Below, in pieces: positions 1 to 5,457 of a stretch of 5,457 nt of DNA. The notes beneath the pieces were generated by a model. The model had not been told where the DNA came from. It worked only from the letters and a program-made list of their open reading frames with translations, and made no database searches. The stretch is from Candidatus Bipolaricaulota bacterium (lineage in GTDB: Bacteria; Bipolaricaulota; Bipolaricaulia; UBA7950; UBA9294), in NCBI GenBank assembly GCA_015485945.1, contig WFSM01000102.1, positions 1 to 5,457 on the forward strand, read 5' to 3'. The position numbers and the translations under genes were made by a program. How positions within the stretch are numbered: the stretch's first letter is position 1; the number at the start of each line of letters is the position of its first letter.

Positions 1-730
1 ATCCAGCCGGCGAAGCCGATCCGTCGCCAGCGGCGATCCCCATCACGTGTGTTCCATGGCCATTCGTATCCTTCTCCCGTACCTGACCGGCATCCGGACC
101 CAGGTGGTTTGCGATGTCGCTCTCAATCTGAGCCTGCGTGTATTCAGCGCTGACCAGGCCAGTCTGATCGAGGATGTACAGGATACGCGATGACTCCTCG
201 AACCCATCCCCGTTAGAATCATCCCGGAAGTCACGATGCAAATAATCGATCCCGGTATCCACCGCGCCGATAATCACTCCCTTACCGATAACCGGTGGGC
301 TCATCGCGTGGAGGATGTCAGCCCTGATCGCCGGCACGCTCTTATCCAAAGTTGGATGCGCCTTCCACGCCTGCTCCACGTACACCACGTCCGACGCGGC
401 AACCAACGAAAGAAGACCGGAAATAGGGACACGCAGCCCGATAATCGTGCCCGTGGACACGCTCACGGGAAAGCCGAGAAAACTGGTGCCAAAGAACGGA
501 TGTGTTAACCTTACCAGAACGTGGATCGGTCCCCCAAAAGGAAACGGGAGCGTGACTCCCCACTGCGGCGGGGTGGTTCCTAACCCGGACATTGCTAAAG
601 ACGAAGGTGCCACCAGCATTTGCAGCTCCGGAGAAAGCTTCGCCGTAGCACCCCAACCGCCGATAAAACTCAGGGCAACAATCCCCAGTACAAATAAAAA
701 CGCAATGATTCCGCGCATACGATTATCCAT
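1..730 (-). CDS. Secreted subtilisin-family (S8) serine protease, N-terminal part; runs off the left window edge
   Basis: Seen: 243 codons are open from an ATG at 730 to the window edge. Residues 1-30 look like a Sec signal peptide: a basic start (MDNRMR), a hydrophobic core at about 7-26, and a likely cut after GATA. Residues of about 55-140 resemble a subtilase propeptide and linker. The catalytic Asp motif AVDTGID follows (Asp158, bases 257-259), then the His motif GHGTHVMGIAAG (His225, bases 56-58). Family knowledge: S8 proteases use an Asp/His/Ser triad; the GTSMA-type Ser motif should lie beyond the window, so an intact active site cannot be confirmed. Inference: it is made as an exported zymogen. 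Start choice is uncertain: a second in-frame ATG lies at 718, neither ATG has a good ribosome binding site, and the frame stays open upstream without another ATG. It is divergent from the DUF4139-type gene. The family assignment is firm; the substrate is unknown. Confidence 0.93.
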   Translation of the reverse strand, partial: MDNRMRGIIAFLFVLGIVALSFIGGWGATAKLSPELQMLVAPSSLAMSGLGTTPPQWGVTLPFPFGGPIHVLVRLTHPFFGTSFLGFPVSVSTGTIIGLRVPISGLLSLVAASDVVYVEQAWKAHPTLDKSVPAIRADILHAMSPPVIGKGVIIGAVDTGIDYLHRDFRDDSNGDGFEESSRILYILDQTGLVSAEYTQAQIESDIANHLGPDAGQVREKDTNGHGTHVMGIAAGDGSASPAG

Positions 731-740
731 GTCCGGTGGA

Positions 741-753
741 AGTGTACTACACT
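741..753. repeat. Perfect 13-base palindrome, candidate operator
   Basis: AGTGTA-C-TACACT is a perfect inverted repeat with 6-base arms and a 1-base centre. It sits 10 bases upstream of the subtilase start codon and covers the candidate -10 of that gene. The size and symmetry suit a dimeric regulator, but no regulator is encoded in the window, so the function is inferred. Confidence 0.4.
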
Positions 754-769
754 CTCCTACCCGGCACAA
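741..769 (-). promoter_or_regulatory. Weak candidate promoter for the subtilase gene
   Basis: Read on the minus strand, TTGTGC (764-769) and TACACT (741-746) are 17 bases apart and match the sigma-70 consensus in part. The predicted transcription start, near 734, would leave a leader of only about 4 bases before the ATG at 730, or 16 before the ATG at 718. The -10 half lies inside a perfect palindrome. This is inference from consensus matching only. Confidence 0.25.
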
Positions 770-785
770 AAACCCTGGCCAAACC

Positions 786-800
786 GAACTGATCCAGTTC
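786..800. repeat. Perfect 15-base inverted repeat abutting the -35 of the rightward promoter, candidate operator
   Basis: GAACTG-ATC-CAGTTC has perfect 6-base arms around a 3-base centre. It ends at 800, the base before the TTTACA -35 hexamer of the rightward promoter. That is a common place for an activator or a repressor to act. The repeat is a direct observation; operator function is inference. Confidence 0.45.
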
Positions 801-830
801 TTTACAACTCGCGCTGGGCTGTGTTATCAT
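801..830 (+). promoter_or_regulatory. Sigma-70-like extended -10 promoter for the DUF4139-led operon
   Basis: A -35 TTTACA (801-806, 5 of 6 consensus bases) is followed after 18 bases by -10 TATCAT (825-830, 5 of 6). A TG at 822-823 gives the extended -10 form TGnTATCAT. Transcription would start near 837, leaving a leader of about 17 bases that contains the ribosome binding site at 841-847. It probably drives the whole rightward unit, since no later strong promoter was seen. Confidence 0.7.
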
Positions 831-840
831 CGATTGATCA

Positions 841-847
841 GAGGAGG
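841..847 (+). promoter_or_regulatory. Ribosome binding site that fixes the DUF4139-type start
   Basis: GAGGAGG ends 6 bases before the ATG at 854. It favours this ATG over the in-frame GTG at 821, which lies within the -10 element and so could not be on the main transcript. Confidence 0.85.
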
Positions 848-853
848 GTCATC

Positions 854-2146
854 ATGGTCAAAAAGGTATTATCGGCCTTAATTTTATTGCTGACAGCGTT
901 CAGCGCAGCCGCCGCTGCAAGTTCAGTCACCTTGTATTCCCAAGGGATCGCGTGCATTAACGAGACGAGGAGCGTGAACCTGAAAGTGGGAGAGAACATA
1001 GTCGATCTTCCAATACCAGCTGGACTGATCCCAGAGTCGCTCGCGGTCAAGTTCTCTGGGCAGGTTATCTCCCAGTCGTTTCACTACACCCCGCCCGACT
1101 CTGTCCTTGCCGCTGCAGTTGGTAGGACGGTCGAGGTAGTAGCGCCGGACGGCTCGGTGTATCAAGGGATTCTCCTTTCCACAAGCGGCGGGATAACACT
1201 GCGGGATAAAACTGGAATGATCAATGTTATCCGCGAGCCGACGCGGGTTAGCCTCGCTGAAAACAACCTCTTTCTCTCTCCATCCATCGAACTCCGGCTT
1301 AATTCTCCTGCGGCGGGCAAAATTCCTATTGAGATCACTTATCTCACCACCGGGTTTAACTGGAAGATGAGCTACGTGGGAACGCTCGCCGCAGATGGGA
1401 AGACGCTTACGCTTACAGGATGGGCACCGCTCGTCAACCAGACAAATTACGGGTTCTCCGCCGCGACCGTACGGCTCATCGCCGGCCAGGTGAATCAGAT
1501 CAAGGCAAACACAGGGGCACGCGCAGCGCCGTTAGCCCTTGAGGCTGCACCGATGCAGGCGCAGTCCGCGTTTGAATACTATCTGTACTCCCTGCCGGGT
1601 CCGGTTGACCTCCCGGCGAAGACCTCCGTTCTCATCCCGTATGGGGCGTTTCCATCGGTCTCAGTAGAAAAGACCTACACCTACGACGGAGCACGCACCC
1701 CGGGGGTAGCGGTAAGCCTGAAATTTGTGAATGCGAAAGCTAAGGGCATCGGAGTTCCGCTCCCTGCCGGTGCTGTCCGCCTGTTCCAATCCCGCCCTGA
1801 TGGGACAATATTCATCGGCGCTGACACAATCCCGCACACTCCCGTTGGCGAAACAGTCTCCGTACAGGCAGGAAGTGCGTTTGACATCACTGGGACCCGG
1901 ACCGAACTTTCCAACGTGAAGATCTCCGGGGCCACCTACCGCGCCAGCTATCGGGTCACCCTGCACAACCACAAGGACAAAGCGGTGATGGTGAATGTGC
2001 TCGAACACCCAACCGGGAGGTCGTGGAAGATCACAGCCGCATCCCAACCCTATATAAAAGTGAATTCCGGAACGATCGAGTTCGTTGTTCAAGCCCCAGC
2101 AAACGGAGAAAGCGAGGTCACCTACACCATTGAATACAGCTATTGA
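854..2146 (+). CDS. Exported DUF4139-type domain protein of unknown function
   Basis: A 430-residue protein. Residues 1-21 form a Sec signal peptide (MVKK, then a Leu/Ala-rich core ending in AAAA) with no lipobox Cys, so a periplasmic, cell-surface or secreted location is likely. The mature start, SSVTLYSQGIACINE, leads into a beta-rich region. From about residue 163 it shows DUF4139-like signatures: YLTTGFNWKMSYVGTL, then GWAPLVNQTNYGF and LIAGQVNQ. The C-terminal part (about 367-430) is also typical, with YRVTLHNHKDKAVMVNVLEH, GRSWKI and VTYTIEYSY. Many DUF4139 proteins also carry an N-terminal DUF4140 domain and a coiled coil; I see no coiled coil here, so this is a compact form. No catalytic residues are evident. 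It is the first gene of the rightward unit and divergent from a secreted protease. The domain call is by remembered pattern and was not searched; the biological role is unknown. Confidence 0.85.
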   Translation: MVKKVLSALILLLTAFSAAAAASSVTLYSQGIACINETRSVNLKVGENIVDLPIPAGLIPESLAVKFSGQVISQSFHYTPPDSVLAAAVGRTVEVVAPDGSVYQGILLSTSGGITLRDKTGMINVIREPTRVSLAENNLFLSPSIELRLNSPAAGKIPIEITYLTTGFNWKMSYVGTLAADGKTLTLTGWAPLVNQTNYGFSAATVRLIAGQVNQIKANTGARAAPLALEAAPMQAQSAFEYYLYSLPGPVDLPAKTSVLIPYGAFPSVSVEKTYTYDGARTPGVAVSLKFVNAKAKGIGVPLPAGAVRLFQSRPDGTIFIGADTIPHTPVGETVSVQAGSAFDITGTRTELSNVKISGATYRASYRVTLHNHKDKAVMVNVLEHPTGRSWKITAASQPYIKVNSGTIEFVVQAPANGESEVTYTIEYSY

Positions 2147-2156
2147 GCCAGAAGAG

Positions 2157-2408
2157 ATGCTCTCCCGCTACAAGCGGGCAGTGGAGGCGGCGATCGCTCG
2201 CCTCCCGGTGAAAAACGGGGTTGTAGACATTGACTCAATCTGGGTAGAGACGTCGTTACCGTACGATTTGCTCCAGGAGATCCTGTCCCGGGCTGACCTC
2301 GCCCTGCCGGAGAACGTAGAGCGGATCAACATGAAATCGACGATCCAGACGGGAGGGAGAAGTGGAAAAAAGACGAAAAAACGCAGAAGAGATAAAGTTT
2401 GGCACTGA
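2157..2408 (+). CDS. Small unrecognised protein between the DUF4139-type and mutase genes
   Basis: An 83-residue frame that I do not recognise. It begins 10 bases after the DUF4139-type stop. Its first part (MLSRYKRAVEAAIARLPVK) looks helical. The middle (VVDIDSIWVETSLPYDLLQE, then ILSRADLALPENVERI) has the rhythm of a small helix-turn-helix or winged-helix fold, which is only an impression. The last 18 residues are strongly basic (GKKTKKRRRDK) and largely overlap the mutase start region: bases 2362-2408 are shared, and the mutase ribosome binding site is read as part of this gene. The start is uncertain. The ATG at 2157 has GAAGAG directly against it rather than at proper spacing. A TTG at 2130 would give 92 residues and overlap the upstream gene by 17 bases, with GAGG 12 bases before it. 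Coupled translation from the upstream gene would explain a poor binding site. No transmembrane segment or signal peptide is seen. Confidence 0.65.
   Translation: MLSRYKRAVEAAIARLPVKNGVVDIDSIWVETSLPYDLLQEILSRADLALPENVERINMKSTIQTGGRSGKKTKKRRRDKVWH
2164..2205 (+). other. Two tandem perfect GC-rich hairpins at the DUF4139/small-gene junction
   Basis: CCCGCT-ACA-AGCGGG (2164-2178) has a 6-base stem and 3-base loop. GGAGGCG, nine bases, then CGCCTCC (2183-2205) has a 7-base stem. They lie 17 to 59 bases after the DUF4139-type stop, inside the 5' end of the small gene. No T-run follows, so a classic intrinsic terminator is unlikely. A role in mRNA stability, processing or translational coupling is possible; chance is also possible in GC-rich coding DNA. 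Confidence 0.4.
2352..2356 (+). promoter_or_regulatory. Ribosome binding site supporting the GTG start of the mutase
   Basis: GGAGG, within GGGAGGGAGA (2351-2360), lies 5 bases before the GTG at 2362. No in-frame ATG is suitably placed before the conserved FGTDGWRG motif, so this site decides the GTG start. Confidence 0.8.
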
Positions 2409-3843
2409 TGGTTGGCGTGGGGTGATCGCCCGCGACTTTACATTCGGAAACGTGGGACGTGTTGCCGCCGCGACCGGGAAGTTTTTGGCATCTGAGGCGC
2501 GCAAGACGCTAGCCATCTACACCGACTGGGGAGCGGAATATCGACCGGCGGCAGACGGGGTGATTGTCGGCTACGACATGCGGTTCCTGTCGCGCGAGTT
2601 CGCCCATCACTTCGCGCGTGTGCTGCACGATTCTGGAATTCCCGTCGTGATCGCAAACGCTCCGGTTACAACTCCGGCCGTTTCCTACGCGGTGGTAAAC
2701 CGCCGCGCCGCCGCTGGGATCATGATCACCGCCAGCCATAACCCTCCAATCTACAACGGGCTTAAGTACAAGGCCGAGTACGGCGGCTCAGCTCCCGAGG
2801 AGGTAACCGACGGAGTGACAGCATATCTGCAGGATAAGGTCCCAACCCCACAGACCCCGGAAGGAGGGGTCCCGGAGGTCGACCTGAGAACCCCGTTCCT
2901 CAATAAGATCCGTACCCTGATCGATCCGGCCCGGCTGAAAGCGTCGCCGGTGCACGTGGTGATCGATTCGATGTATGGCTCAGCGCAGGGATATGTCGCC
3001 GAGATTCTGCGCGAGAACCACGTCCCGTACACCCAGATCCGCGGCCGACGCGATGTCCTGTTCGGGGGAAAGAAACCAGAACCGCTGGAGGAAAACCTGA
3101 TTCCGTTGCGTGCAGTGATCGCTTCGTTGCGCGGTCGCACTCCGCCGCTCATCGGGGTAGTGACCGACGGGGATGGGGACCGCGTCTCCGGAATGGACGA
3201 GCAGGGTGGGTTCATCGACGCTCACCGCACGTTTGCTCTCCTCCTCCGCTACCTTGTAGAGGAGCGGGGGATGCGCGGGGCAGTCGTCACCTCATTTAAC
3301 CTGACCGATATGGCACGCGACATGTGCGAGGACTACGGTCTCCCCCAGATCGTCGTTCCGATCGGGTTCAAGCACCACTGCGAGCAGATCCTCAAGCGCG
3401 GTGACGTGTTGATCGCCGGGGAGGAAAGCGGGAGTTTTGCGATCCGTGGGCACATCCCCGAGCGTGATGGAGTGCTGTGTTCTTTACTTCTCACTGAGAT
3501 CGCGGCAAGTGCCGCCAAGCCGATGAGCACCCTTGTAGAATCCTTGTTTAAAAAGTATGGACCACGATTCTATCACCGGCGTGACATCCACGTTCCTCAC
3601 CGGTTGGAAGTAGTGGAGAAATTGCGGAATAATCCGCCGGAACGGTTCGGAGGACGCACGGTGAAATCAGTGGAGACGCTTGACGGAGTGAAGCTGCGAT
3701 TCGACGATGGTTGGCTCCTGTTCCGTGCCTCCGGGACCGAACCGATTCTCCGGTTGTACTGTGAGATGCGGGATAAGAAGGACGTGGTTGAACTTCTAGA
3801 CGAGGCGGAACAGTTGGCGAGAGGAGATCTCAGACTATGGTAG
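2362..3843 (+). CDS. Phosphoglucomutase/phosphomannomutase-family enzyme (alpha-D-phosphohexomutase)
   Basis: A 493-residue cytoplasmic enzyme with all four family signatures in order. Near the N-terminus is FGTDGWRGVIARDF. The active-site loop is TASHNPP, with the phosphate-carrying Ser125 (bases 2734-2736). The Mg2+ loop is DGDGDR at 269-274. The sugar-binding loop is GEESGS at 353-358. The C-terminal phosphate-binding loop is RASGTEP at 455-461. Family knowledge: these enzymes interconvert 1-phospho and 6-phospho hexoses through a bisphosphate intermediate, feeding glycogen, cell-wall or surface-sugar synthesis. Length and domain order are normal, and no key residue is missing. The GEESG loop fits a phosphoglucomutase-like preference, but glucose, mannose or glucosamine specificity cannot be settled from motifs, so I give no symbol. 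The start is GTG. It overlaps the small upstream gene by 47 bases and leuS by 7, so co-transcription and coupled translation are likely. Confidence 0.94.
   Translation: MEKRRKNAEEIKFGTDGWRGVIARDFTFGNVGRVAAATGKFLASEARKTLAIYTDWGAEYRPAADGVIVGYDMRFLSREFAHHFARVLHDSGIPVVIANAPVTTPAVSYAVVNRRAAAGIMITASHNPPIYNGLKYKAEYGGSAPEEVTDGVTAYLQDKVPTPQTPEGGVPEVDLRTPFLNKIRTLIDPARLKASPVHVVIDSMYGSAQGYVAEILRENHVPYTQIRGRRDVLFGGKKPEPLEENLIPLRAVIASLRGRTPPLIGVVTDGDGDRVSGMDEQGGFIDAHRTFALLLRYLVEERGMRGAVVTSFNLTDMARDMCEDYGLPQIVVPIGFKHHCEQILKRGDVLIAGEESGSFAIRGHIPERDGVLCSLLLTEIAASAAKPMSTLVESLFKKYGPRFYHRRDIHVPHRLEVVEKLRNNPPERFGGRTVKSVETLDGVKLRFDDGWLLFRASGTEPILRLYCEMRDKKDVVELLDEAEQLARGDLRLW
3821..3826 (+). promoter_or_regulatory. 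Ribosome binding site for leuS
   Basis: GAGGAG lies 10 bases before the ATG at 3837, inside the end of the mutase gene. It supports the 7-base overlap start for leuS. Confidence 0.75.
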
Positions 3844-5457
3844 AAGAGTACGACTTCAAGGCGATCGAGGCCCGCTGGCGCGACTTCTGGCGGGAGAAGA
3901 AGTTCTTCCATGCCGACATCAAGGACATCGCGCGGAAGTTCTATTACCTGAACATGTTCCCCTATCCGTCGGGGTACCTGCACGTCGGTCACGGGCGCAA
4001 CTACATCATCGGCGACGTCGTCACCCGGTTCTACCTGATGCGCGGGTACAACATCCTCAACCCGATGGGGTGGGACGCGTTCGGGCTGCCGGCGGAGAAC
4101 GCCGCGATCGAGCGGGGGGTCCATCCCCGCGATTGGACGCTCCGGAACATCGCCCACGCCAAGGAGCAGTTCCGCGCCTGGGGGATCGAGTACGACTGGG
4201 ACCGCGAGGTAACGACCTGCCTCCCCGACTACTACAAGTGGACGCAGTGGCTGTTCCTGCAGCTGTACAAGCACGGCCTCGCCTACAAGAAGCGGGCGAC
4301 GGTGAACTACTGCCCGACATGCGATACTGTCCTCGCCAACGAGCAGGTGGTCGGCGGGGTGTGCGAGCGCTGCGGCACCCCGCCGGAGAAGCGGACCCTC
4401 GATCAGTGGTTCTTCAAGATCACCGCCTACGCCGATCAGCTCCTGGACGATCTGAAAAAGCTCGACGGTTGGCCGGAGAACGTGAAGAAGATGCAGGAGA
4501 ACTGGATCGGACGCAGCCACGGGGCGGAGGTCACCTTCACGACCGAAGCCGGGGACGAGATCGTCGTGTTCACCACCCGGCCCGACACGTTGTGGGGGGC
4601 GACGTTCATGGTCCTCGCTCCGGAGCACCCGCTCGTCGATTCCCTCACCACCGCGGACCGGCGCGCGGCGGTCGACGCCTACCGGGCCGAGACGGCTCGG
4701 CGCACCGAGATCGAACGCTCCTCGACCGAGCGGGAGAAGACCGGGGTGTTCACCGGCGGGTACGCGATCAACCCGGTGAACGGAGAGCGGATCCCGGTCT
4801 GGATCGCCGATTACGTCCTCATGACCTACGGAACCGGGGCGATAATGGCCGTCCCCGCCCACGACGAGCGCGACTTCGCGTTCGCGCTCAAGTACGGGAT
4901 TCCGATCGTCCCGGTGATCGAGCGGACCGACGGGCGGATCAGGTCGCTCGTCGGGAAGGACGATGTCGCCCCCGGGTTTGCGGACGCGCTGCGCGCGGTG
5001 GGGATCGAGGTCGCGGACGATGAGGACGCGTTCCGGATCGAGTCCACCCGGGATAAATACGAGAGATACGTCGAAACCGTCACGGCGCACCTGCGGCCCG
5101 GGCGTTGGGCCGCGGTCGTCGGGGCGCGGTTCGCGTTCATATTCGAAGATGGCACAATCGAGCTCGCCTCGGTCGCGGCGGACCGGGAGATCCTCGCCCG
5201 GTTGCAGCGGATCGACCCGCGCTTGTCCGACAAGCGCACGACGATGGAGATCCTGGGGAACGTTCCGTTCTACCGGGAACTCCTGTTCCACGCCGATTAC
5301 GGGACGATGCTCAATTCCGGCGAGTTCAGCGGAACCCCGGGGAAAGAGGCACTCGAGCGGGTGATCGCGTGGCTCGAGGAGACGGGGAAGGGTCGCGGAG
5401 CCGTGAACTACCGGCTGCACGATTGGCTCATCTCCCGCCAACGCTACTGGGGGGCGC
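3837..5457 (+). CDS. leuS: Leucyl-tRNA synthetase, first 540 codons; runs off the right window edge
   Basis: Attaches leucine to tRNA-Leu in the cytoplasm using ATP, and clears mischarged tRNA through its CP1 editing domain. Seen: the class I HIGH motif is HVGH at residues 49-52, inside MFPYPSGYLHVGHGRN. NPMGWDAFGLPAENAAIE follows. A zinc-ribbon motif carries all four cysteines (CPTC at 159-162, CERC at 176-179). Then come ITAYADQLLDDL and WIGRSHG. The editing pocket shows the Thr-rich TTRPDT (246-251), then GTGAIMAVPAHDERD with its Asp near residue 346. The window ends in the conserved DWLISRQRYWGA, so the leucine-specific insertion, KMSKS and anticodon domains are not visible. These are bacterial-type motifs. 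Oddity: between about residues 364 and 487 the protein carries roughly 110 residues more than E. coli LeuRS (compared from memory). No frameshift is seen. It is last in the visible operon, overlapping the mutase stop by 7 bases, and is clearly richer in GC than the first gene of the unit. Confidence 0.97.
   Translation, partial: MVEEYDFKAIEARWRDFWREKKFFHADIKDIARKFYYLNMFPYPSGYLHVGHGRNYIIGDVVTRFYLMRGYNILNPMGWDAFGLPAENAAIERGVHPRDWTLRNIAHAKEQFRAWGIEYDWDREVTTCLPDYYKWTQWLFLQLYKHGLAYKKRATVNYCPTCDTVLANEQVVGGVCERCGTPPEKRTLDQWFFKITAYADQLLDDLKKLDGWPENVKKMQENWIGRSHGAEVTFTTEAGDEIVVFTTRPDTLWGATFMVLAPEHPLVDSLTTADRRAAVDAYRAETARRTEIERSSTEREKTGVFTGGYAINPVNGERIPVWIADYVLMTYGTGAIMAVPAHDERDFAFALKYGIPIVPVIERTDGRIRSLVGKDDVAPGFADALRAVGIEVADDEDAFRIESTRDKYERYVETVTAHLRPGRWAAVVGARFAFIFEDGTIELASVAADREILARLQRIDPRLSDKRTTMEILGNVPFYRELLFHADYGTMLNSGEFSGTPGKEALERVIAWLEETGKGRGAVNYRLHDWLISRQRYWGA
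4926..5297 (+). other. Extra segment of about 110 residues within the LeuS editing domain
   Basis: After HDERDFAFALKYGIPIVPVI the usual family needs only about 20 residues to reach the NSGEF motif; here about 130 intervene. The extra part contains a helical stretch (DKYERYVETVTAHL), a strand-like stretch (WAAVVGARFAFIFEDGTIEL) and another helix (DREILARLQRI), so it looks like a small folded alpha/beta module rather than a loose loop. It is in frame, without stops, and has the same high GC as its surroundings. The boundaries are approximate. Confidence 0.75.

Noticed and set aside
821..853. In-frame GTG at 821 as the start of the DUF4139-type gene
   Set aside because: It overlaps the extended -10 element. 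The ATG at 854 has GAGGAGG at ideal spacing and begins a normal signal peptide.
315..881. Plus-strand open frame across the subtilase and the intergenic region
   Set aside because: It is antisense to a gene with clear signal peptide and protease motifs, and it runs through the promoter region. No domain is visible.
2051..2060. TATATAAAAG inside the DUF4139-type gene as an internal promoter
   Set aside because: AT-rich and -10-like, but no reasonable -35 hexamer at 16-18 bases. It encodes part of the conserved C-terminal domain (PYIKV).
2190..2197. GCGATCGC octamer resembling the cyanobacterial HIP1 repeat
   Set aside because: I noticed it only once, inside a coding region, and it can be explained by chance. 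There is no sign of repeated copies.
2164..2205. The two hairpins as an intrinsic transcription terminator
   Set aside because: No T-run follows either stem, and closely packed genes continue downstream without another strong promoter.
4070..5023. Plus-strand open frame of 317 codons in another frame inside leuS
   Set aside because: Arg/Gly/Ala-rich shadow of leuS with no recognisable domain and no separate start signal.
3597..5441. Long open frame of 614 codons on the minus strand
   Set aside because: It lies antisense to leuS and the end of the mutase. High GC with G/C at third positions removes stops in this frame. Its translation is low-complexity (Arg, Pro, Gly, Val, Glu, Asp-rich), while the plus strand encodes unmistakable LeuRS motifs.

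Overview
This looks like a bacterial chromosome segment of moderate to high GC content. It holds two divergent transcription units separated by a 123-base intergenic region. All signals are bacterial: strong GGAGG-type ribosome binding sites, a sigma-70-like promoter, bacterial-type leucyl-tRNA synthetase motifs, and Sec-type signal peptides on the two outward-facing proteins. The phylum cannot be fixed from the sequence. A deep-branching or candidate phylum would fit the gene mix, but that is only a guess.

Layout. Positions 1-730 on the minus strand hold the 5' part (243 codons) of a secreted subtilisin-family (S8) serine protease: signal peptide, propeptide-like region, and the Asp and His catalytic motifs. 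The Ser motif lies beyond the window. Positions 731-853 are the divergent control region. It contains a good extended -10 promoter for the rightward unit and two perfect odd-centred palindromes, one at each promoter. The rightward unit then runs without an evident intrinsic terminator: an exported DUF4139-type protein (854-2146), a small unrecognised protein (2157-2408), a phosphoglucomutase/phosphomannomutase-family enzyme (2362-3843), and the first 540 codons of leucyl-tRNA synthetase, leuS (3837 to the window end). The last three overlap or nearly abut, so they are probably translated as one operon.

How the genes relate. The two divergent genes both encode exported proteins. The downstream operon members are cytoplasmic housekeeping enzymes (hexose-phosphate mutase, tRNA charging), so the grouping looks like shared transcription rather than one pathway. 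I see no mobile element, CRISPR array, tRNA or rRNA.

The most notable points are an extra segment of roughly 110 residues in the editing (CP1) domain of LeuS, the two palindromes in the divergent promoter region, a pair of perfect GC-rich hairpins at the junction after the DUF4139 gene, and the small unrecognised gene that overlaps the mutase start by 47 bases. I found no clear evidence of a new multi-gene system; this is mostly an ordinary region.
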